Assembly: GCA_964490875.1 (NCBI GenBank)
Contig: CAZBEF010000008.1
Coordinates: 1-64,000 of the forward strand
DNA length: 64,000 bases
DNA from: CAYYYG01 sp964490875
GTDB lineage: Bacteria; Patescibacteriota; Microgenomatia; UBA1406; GWC2-37-13
Direction: 5' to 3'
The position numbers and the translations under genes were made by a program. Numbering within the stretch: position 1 is the first letter of the stretch; every line of letters begins with the position of its first letter. A model generated the notes under the pieces. The model searched no databases. It had not been told where the DNA came from and worked only from the letters and a program-made list of their open reading frames with translations. Of the stretch, positions 60,164-64,000 are shown in pieces.

Positions 60164-62233
60164 ATGTTTGATCTGAAATCTTCTTATATACCAACTGGGG
60201 ATCAGCCGCAGGCAATCAAAAAATTGTCGGAAGGTATCAAGTATGGCCTAAAAAATCAGGTCCTGCTGGGAGTTACTGGATCGGGAAAGACATTTACCAT
60301 GGCAAACCTTATCCGCGATCTAAATATGCCTGCCCTCATCATTTCTCATAACAAGACTTTAGCCGGCCAGCTGTATCAGGAAATGCGCGACTTTTTCCCC
60401 GATAATGGAATTTCTTATTTCGTTTCATATTACGATTACTATCAGCCAGAAGCATATATTCCCCAAACCGATACCTATATAGAAAAAGAGGCTGAGATTA
60501 ATGAAGTGATTGACAAGCTTCGTTTAAAATCCACAACAAACATCTTGACCCGGCGTGATACTGTGGTCGTGGCATCCGTCTCGTGTATTTACAACATCGG
60601 TTCGCCGGTTGAATACGGCAAATTTATTTTGGAAGTAAATGCAGGCAATGATGCAGATTGGAATACCATTGCCCGACGACTTATAGAACTTCAGTATGAA
60701 CGCTCTGAGTTTGACTTTAAACGCGGCAGCTTCCGCATTCGAGGCGATTATATGGATATTTACCCTGCGTACGAAGACAACGGCTACCGGATTTATTCGG
60801 ATAAAGGAAAAATTTCAAAAATAACCAACTTTGATCCGTTAACAGGAGTCGAGACTAATGTGAGTATGAATAGCACCGTTATTTATCCTGCCAAACATTA
60901 CATGATGGATCCAAATGTATTTAAGCCGGCTGAAGCTCGAATTCGGGAAGATTTGGCAAAAGAATCGGCGGATTTAAAACGGCAGAATAAACTGGTAGAA
61001 GCACAGCGGCTCATTCAGAAAGTAAATTATGATCTGGAAATGATTAAGGAAGTCGGATATGTGAATGGAATCGAGAACTATTCGAGATACTTCGACGGCC
61101 GAATGCCCGGCGATCCGCCGTATAGTCTTCTTGACTATTTTAAACAAGCTTATGGCGACAACTTTTTGGTTTTTATTGATGAATCGCACATGACTGTTCC
61201 GCAGCTTCGAGGAATGTATAACGGTGATTTCTCCCGCAAAAAAACTCTTATTGAGTTCGGATTCCGGTTGAAAGCGGCGTATGACAACCGGCCTTTGAAG
61301 TTTGACGAGTTTTATAAAATTCCGCCTCACATGATTTATGTTTCGGCAACTCCGGATGATTGGGAAAAGGATATGGCAAAACAGGAGTCCGAAGTCCGAA
61401 GCAGTAAGTCCGAAGGAGCAAGTCCGAAGTCCGAAGATAAATACAACGGCATTGTTGAACAGCTTATTCGACCGACCGGAATCATAGATCCGCAGGTGAT
61501 TATTCGTCCCTCTAAAAATGAAATTCCCGATTTAATTGCTGAGGTTGAAAAGCGGATTCCAAAAGGTGAAAAGGTATTAGTAACGACTCTTACGAAAAAG
61601 ACTGCCGAAGATCTGACTGAGTATTTAAAAGAAAAGAAAATCCGTGCATCGTACTTGCATTCCGATATTCATACGCTTGAACGTTCGGACGTCTTGGATA
61701 ATCTGCGGAAGAATGAATTTGATGTGCTTATCGGCGTAAACCTTCTCCGTGAAGGACTTGATCTACCGGAAGTAACACTCGTTGCGATTCTCGATGCCGA
61801 CCGCGAAGGATTTCTACGATCGAAAACCGCACTTATTCAAACAATGGGCCGGGCGGCGAGAAATGTCACGGGTGAAGTAATTATTTATGCAGATGTAATG
61901 ACAAAATCGGTAAAAGGCGCGGTTGAAGAGATTGAGCGTCGACGAATATATCAGTCGGCATATAATAAGGAACATAATATTACGCCAAAAACAATTCTCA
62001 AACCGATTCGTGAAAGAATAGCTGATAAGGAAGAAGAGTTTTTGGCATTTGACAGGCCGAAGCCAGAGGTTAATCCAGACTATCTAGAAAACCTAAAATC
62101 TGATACAATGACCCCTTACGATAAGAAGAAAATCGTTAAGAAATTAGAGCGTGAAATGAAGAAGCAGGCCGAAGATTTGAATTTTGAGATGGCAATTAGA
62201 ATTAGAGAGAAAATTAAGGAGTTAAATGATTAG
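60164..62233 (+). CDS. uvrB: Excinuclease ABC subunit B
   Basis: This 689-residue DEAD-like helicase has Walker A GVTGSGKT (36-43), the beta-hairpin SYYDYYQPEAYIP (about 88-100), Walker B VFIDESH (336-342), GVNLLREGLDLPEVTLVAILDADREGFLRS, and a C-terminal UVR helix hairpin (about 650-689). It is loaded by UvrA on damaged DNA and recruits UvrC. Residues 408-425 (SEVRSSKSEGASPKSED) are an insertion encoded by AAGTCCG heptamers, in the surface region between IYVSATP and IVEQLIRPTG. The frame is kept. It lies upstream of uvrA. Confidence 0.97.
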   Translation: MFDLKSSYIPTGDQPQAIKKLSEGIKYGLKNQVLLGVTGSGKTFTMANLIRDLNMPALIISHNKTLAGQLYQEMRDFFPDNGISYFVSYYDYYQPEAYIPQTDTYIEKEAEINEVIDKLRLKSTTNILTRRDTVVVASVSCIYNIGSPVEYGKFILEVNAGNDADWNTIARRLIELQYERSEFDFKRGSFRIRGDYMDIYPAYEDNGYRIYSDKGKISKITNFDPLTGVETNVSMNSTVIYPAKHYMMDPNVFKPAEARIREDLAKESADLKRQNKLVEAQRLIQKVNYDLEMIKEVGYVNGIENYSRYFDGRMPGDPPYSLLDYFKQAYGDNFLVFIDESHMTVPQLRGMYNGDFSRKKTLIEFGFRLKAAYDNRPLKFDEFYKIPPHMIYVSATPDDWEKDMAKQESEVRSSKSEGASPKSEDKYNGIVEQLIRPTGIIDPQVIIRPSKNEIPDLIAEVEKRIPKGEKVLVTTLTKKTAEDLTEYLKEKKIRASYLHSDIHTLERSDVLDNLRKNEFDVLIGVNLLREGLDLPEVTLVAILDADREGFLRSKTALIQTMGRAARNVTGEVIIYADVMTKSVKGAVEEIERRRIYQSAYNKEHNITPKTILKPIRERIADKEEEFLAFDRPKPEVNPDYLENLKSDTMTPYDKKKIVKKLEREMKKQAEDLNFEMAIRIREKIKELND
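61386..61436 (+). repeat. AAGTCCG heptamer cluster inside uvrB
   Basis: Five copies (the first lacking one A) lie at 61386-61391, 61392-61398, 61406-61412, 61420-61426 and 61427-61433, separated by short degenerate pieces and ending AAG. The unit is the same as in gatB at 31881-31904. The insertion keeps the reading frame. Confidence 0.88.
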
Positions 62234-62240
62234 TTTTTAT

Positions 62241-62324
62241 GTCATTCTGAGCGTAGCGAAGAATCCAGAAACTACTGGATCCTTCGGCTGCGTCAAGTCT
62301 GACTTGACTTCGCCTCAGGATGAC
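62241..62324. repeat. Palindromic intergenic repeat, GTCAT-type, copy 5 (uvrB/uvrA gap)
   Basis: An 84-bp element opens GTCATTCTGAGCGTAGCGAAGA and closes CGCCTCAGGATGAC, with a GGATCC and an internal hairpin GTCAAGTCTGACTTGAC. It begins 8 nt after the uvrB stop. Confidence 0.85.
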
Positions 62325-62351
62325 AGTGGATTATAAAGTTGTAAACAAATA

Positions 62352-64000
62352 ATGTTAGACAAAATAAAGGTCCGCGGAGCGCGGCAGCACAATTTGCAAA
62401 ATGTAAGCGTCGACATTCCCAAAAATAAATTAGTGGTATTTACCGGCGTTTCCGGATCCGGCAAATCATCGCTGGCATTTGACACTATTTATGCCGAAGG
62501 GCAGAGGCGGTATGTTGAATCATTATCCGCTTATGCGCGCCAGTTCCTCGGCATTATGGACAAACCCGATGTTGATTTAATCGAAGGGCTTTCTCCATCT
62601 ATATCCATTGATCAAAAAACAGTTTCACACAATCCACGGTCGACAGTCGGAACTATCACCGAAGTGTACGACTTCTTCCGTCTGCTGTTCGCTCGTATCG
62701 GCCATCCGCACTGTCCAAACTGCGGAATAGAGATTTCGAAACTATCGGTGGATGAAATAGTTGCCAAAGTAATGTCGGAGATAAAAAAGAAAACGGAGAC
62801 TGACAAAATAAAACCGCACGAATTCCGTATTCTTTCTCCGATTGTCCGCTCACGCAAAGGCGAGTTCCATGATCTTATCGACAATGTGCGGAGTAAAGGT
62901 TTCAACAAACTGCGGGTCGATAAAAGAGAATTGAGTGTGGATGATGATATAAATCTCATTAAAACCAATAAACATGACATAGAAGTGATCATAGATACTA
63001 TCTTCTCATCTTATAAGGAATTAAATGATGAAGTATTTTCTGCAAATTTACGATCACGGCTCACCAATGATGTTGAACAAAGTGTCAATTTATCTGACGG
63101 ACTTGTCATTCTTGCGCTTGAAAATGATGAAATAAGAAATAATAAAGAAGAGAGAAGAAATATTGAGCATCTGTATTCAGAAAAATTTTCCTGTCCGAAC
63201 TGTAATTTATCGCTTCCCGAAATCGAACCGCGCATGTTTTCTTTTAATTCTCCCATTGGAGCGTGTGAAAAATGTAAAGGGATCGGCACTATTCAAAAAG
63301 TTGATCCAGATCTGGTACTGAATCCAAAGTTGAGCATAAATGAAGGCGGAATTATCCCTTTCACAAAGTTTTTCTTTATTGATACTTGGTATACGAGGCT
63401 TATTAAAACTATGGCGCAGGAAGAAGGCATTAGTTTGGACGTTGCTATCGCCAAGTTGACAGATGAACAGCGGAATATATTGTTATTTGGCTCAGATCAA
63501 ACCTATCGCGTCCGTGGCACCAACAGAATGGGCAAGCCGACAGCAATTTTTGAAAAATTTGATGGAATTGTCCGCGAACTTGAACGCCGGTATTTCGAAA
63601 ACACAAGCGACTATGGAGCATATGATATCCAAAAATATATGCGCGAAGAACTTTGCGATGCCTGTAAAGGAGCTAAACTCAAACCAGAAGTGCTGGCGAT
63701 TACTATCGACAAACAGAATATCGGTCAATTTTCAGATAAACCTGTTTATGAAACTATTGAATATCTTCAGAATAAACTGGGCGCGATTCTTAATTCTTAT
63801 GAAACGCAGGTTGCCAAACCAATCATTAAAGAAATAATCACCCGTTTATCTTTTTTGCACAATGTCGGTCTTTCGTATCTAACGATTTCACGGGCTGCCA
63901 AAACACTTTCCGGAGGAGAATTACAGCGCATACGGCTTGCTTCGCAGATTGGAACCGGACTGACAGGAGTTTTGTATGTTTTGGATGAACCCTCGATCGG
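62352..64000 (+). CDS. uvrA: Excinuclease ABC subunit A (3' part outside window)
   Basis: The open frame from the ATG at 62352 runs off the right edge (549 codons visible). It shows the UvrA start IKVRGARQHNLQNVSVDIPK, Walker A GVSGSGKSS, the Q-loop region RYVESLSAYARQFLG, zinc-finger cysteines (CPNCGIEISK; CPNCNLSLPEIEPRMFSFN; CEKCKGIGT), and the first ABC signature LSGGELQRIRLASQIGTGL with Walker B VLYVLDEPSIG. The second ATPase half lies outside. It recognises DNA lesions and loads UvrB. It is co-directional with uvrB after a palindromic repeat. Confidence 0.96.
   Translation, partial: MLDKIKVRGARQHNLQNVSVDIPKNKLVVFTGVSGSGKSSLAFDTIYAEGQRRYVESLSAYARQFLGIMDKPDVDLIEGLSPSISIDQKTVSHNPRSTVGTITEVYDFFRLLFARIGHPHCPNCGIEISKLSVDEIVAKVMSEIKKKTETDKIKPHEFRILSPIVRSRKGEFHDLIDNVRSKGFNKLRVDKRELSVDDDINLIKTNKHDIEVIIDTIFSSYKELNDEVFSANLRSRLTNDVEQSVNLSDGLVILALENDEIRNNKEERRNIEHLYSEKFSCPNCNLSLPEIEPRMFSFNSPIGACEKCKGIGTIQKVDPDLVLNPKLSINEGGIIPFTKFFFIDTWYTRLIKTMAQEEGISLDVAIAKLTDEQRNILLFGSDQTYRVRGTNRMGKPTAIFEKFDGIVRELERRYFENTSDYGAYDIQKYMREELCDACKGAKLKPEVLAITIDKQNIGQFSDKPVYETIEYLQNKLGAILNSYETQVAKPIIKEIITRLSFLHNVGLSYLTISRAAKTLSGGELQRIRLASQIGTGLTGVLYVLDEPSI

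Noticed and set aside
31881..61436. CRISPR-like reading of the AAGTCCG repeats
   Set aside because: Units are 7 bp, tandem or with tiny degenerate spacers, inside core genes, with no cas genes and no spacer-sized unique sequence.
63463..63837. Plus-strand ORF within the right end
   Set aside because: It is an alternative frame of uvrA, whose own frame is open and carries all expected motifs.

Overview
The window looks like a contig interior from a Candidate Phyla Radiation (Patescibacteria) bacterium, most plausibly of the Microgenomates type. This is an inference from gene style and content. The genome is A+T-rich and tightly packed. The three tRNAs carry no encoded CCA. Secreted proteins have long Pro/Thr-rich linkers. 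Glycosyltransferases dominate one end, and core genes (atp, gatCAB, dnaE, topA, uvrAB) are interleaved with orphan genes. Ordinary stop codons, including TGA, are used, so the code is standard. Most genes lack a Shine-Dalgarno sequence. About a dozen have a -10-like hexamer only 5-9 nt before the ATG, which suggests frequent leaderless transcription. Textbook ribosome binding sites stand before lemA and atpE.

Positions 1-20 kb form a cell-surface polysaccharide locus. On the minus strand are a DegT-type aminotransferase (cut by the window edge), a sugar epimerase, several GT4 and GT2 glycosyltransferases, a polysaccharide deacetylase, a two-domain GT2 membrane enzyme, and a large secreted copper-radical oxidase flanked by LamG modules. 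On the plus strand are a GT2-flippase fusion, three more glycosyltransferases and an O-antigen ligase/polymerase-like protein. Together they could make, flip, polymerise and modify an extracellular glycan.

Positions 19.8-34.6 kb carry an anchored Ig-like protein lying 3 nt behind a tRNA-Thr, a tRNA-Gly, a LysM protein, PolX, LemA and HtpX. They also hold an asparagine synthetase fused to an F420-ligase-like domain, a cyclophilin, gatC-gatA-gatB, and a secreted protein with cohesin-like and dockerin-like modules. Positions 34.6-48.4 kb carry dnaE, a full F-type ATP synthase operon (atpZ-B-E-F-H-A-G-D-C, with a strikingly short AtpH), topA, rplS, yraN, an MscS-like membrane protein and tRNA-Glu.

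Positions 48.5-60 kb are accessory. They hold a GExH protein, an alpha/beta hydrolase, an ATP-grasp ligase behind a structured leader that resembles a SAM-I riboswitch, an isoaspartyl peptidase, a GNAT acetyltransferase, a HExxH protein, two convergent histidine kinases, DUF202 and DedA membrane proteins, and a methyltransferase-like protein. The window ends with uvrB and a truncated uvrA.

Repeats are a theme from 28 kb onward. Five short palindromic elements (GTCAT..GAGCG type) and two 133-bp copies of a related element sit in intergenic gaps, three of them inside the ATP synthase operon. A tandem heptamer, AAGTCCG, is embedded in frame in both gatB and uvrB.
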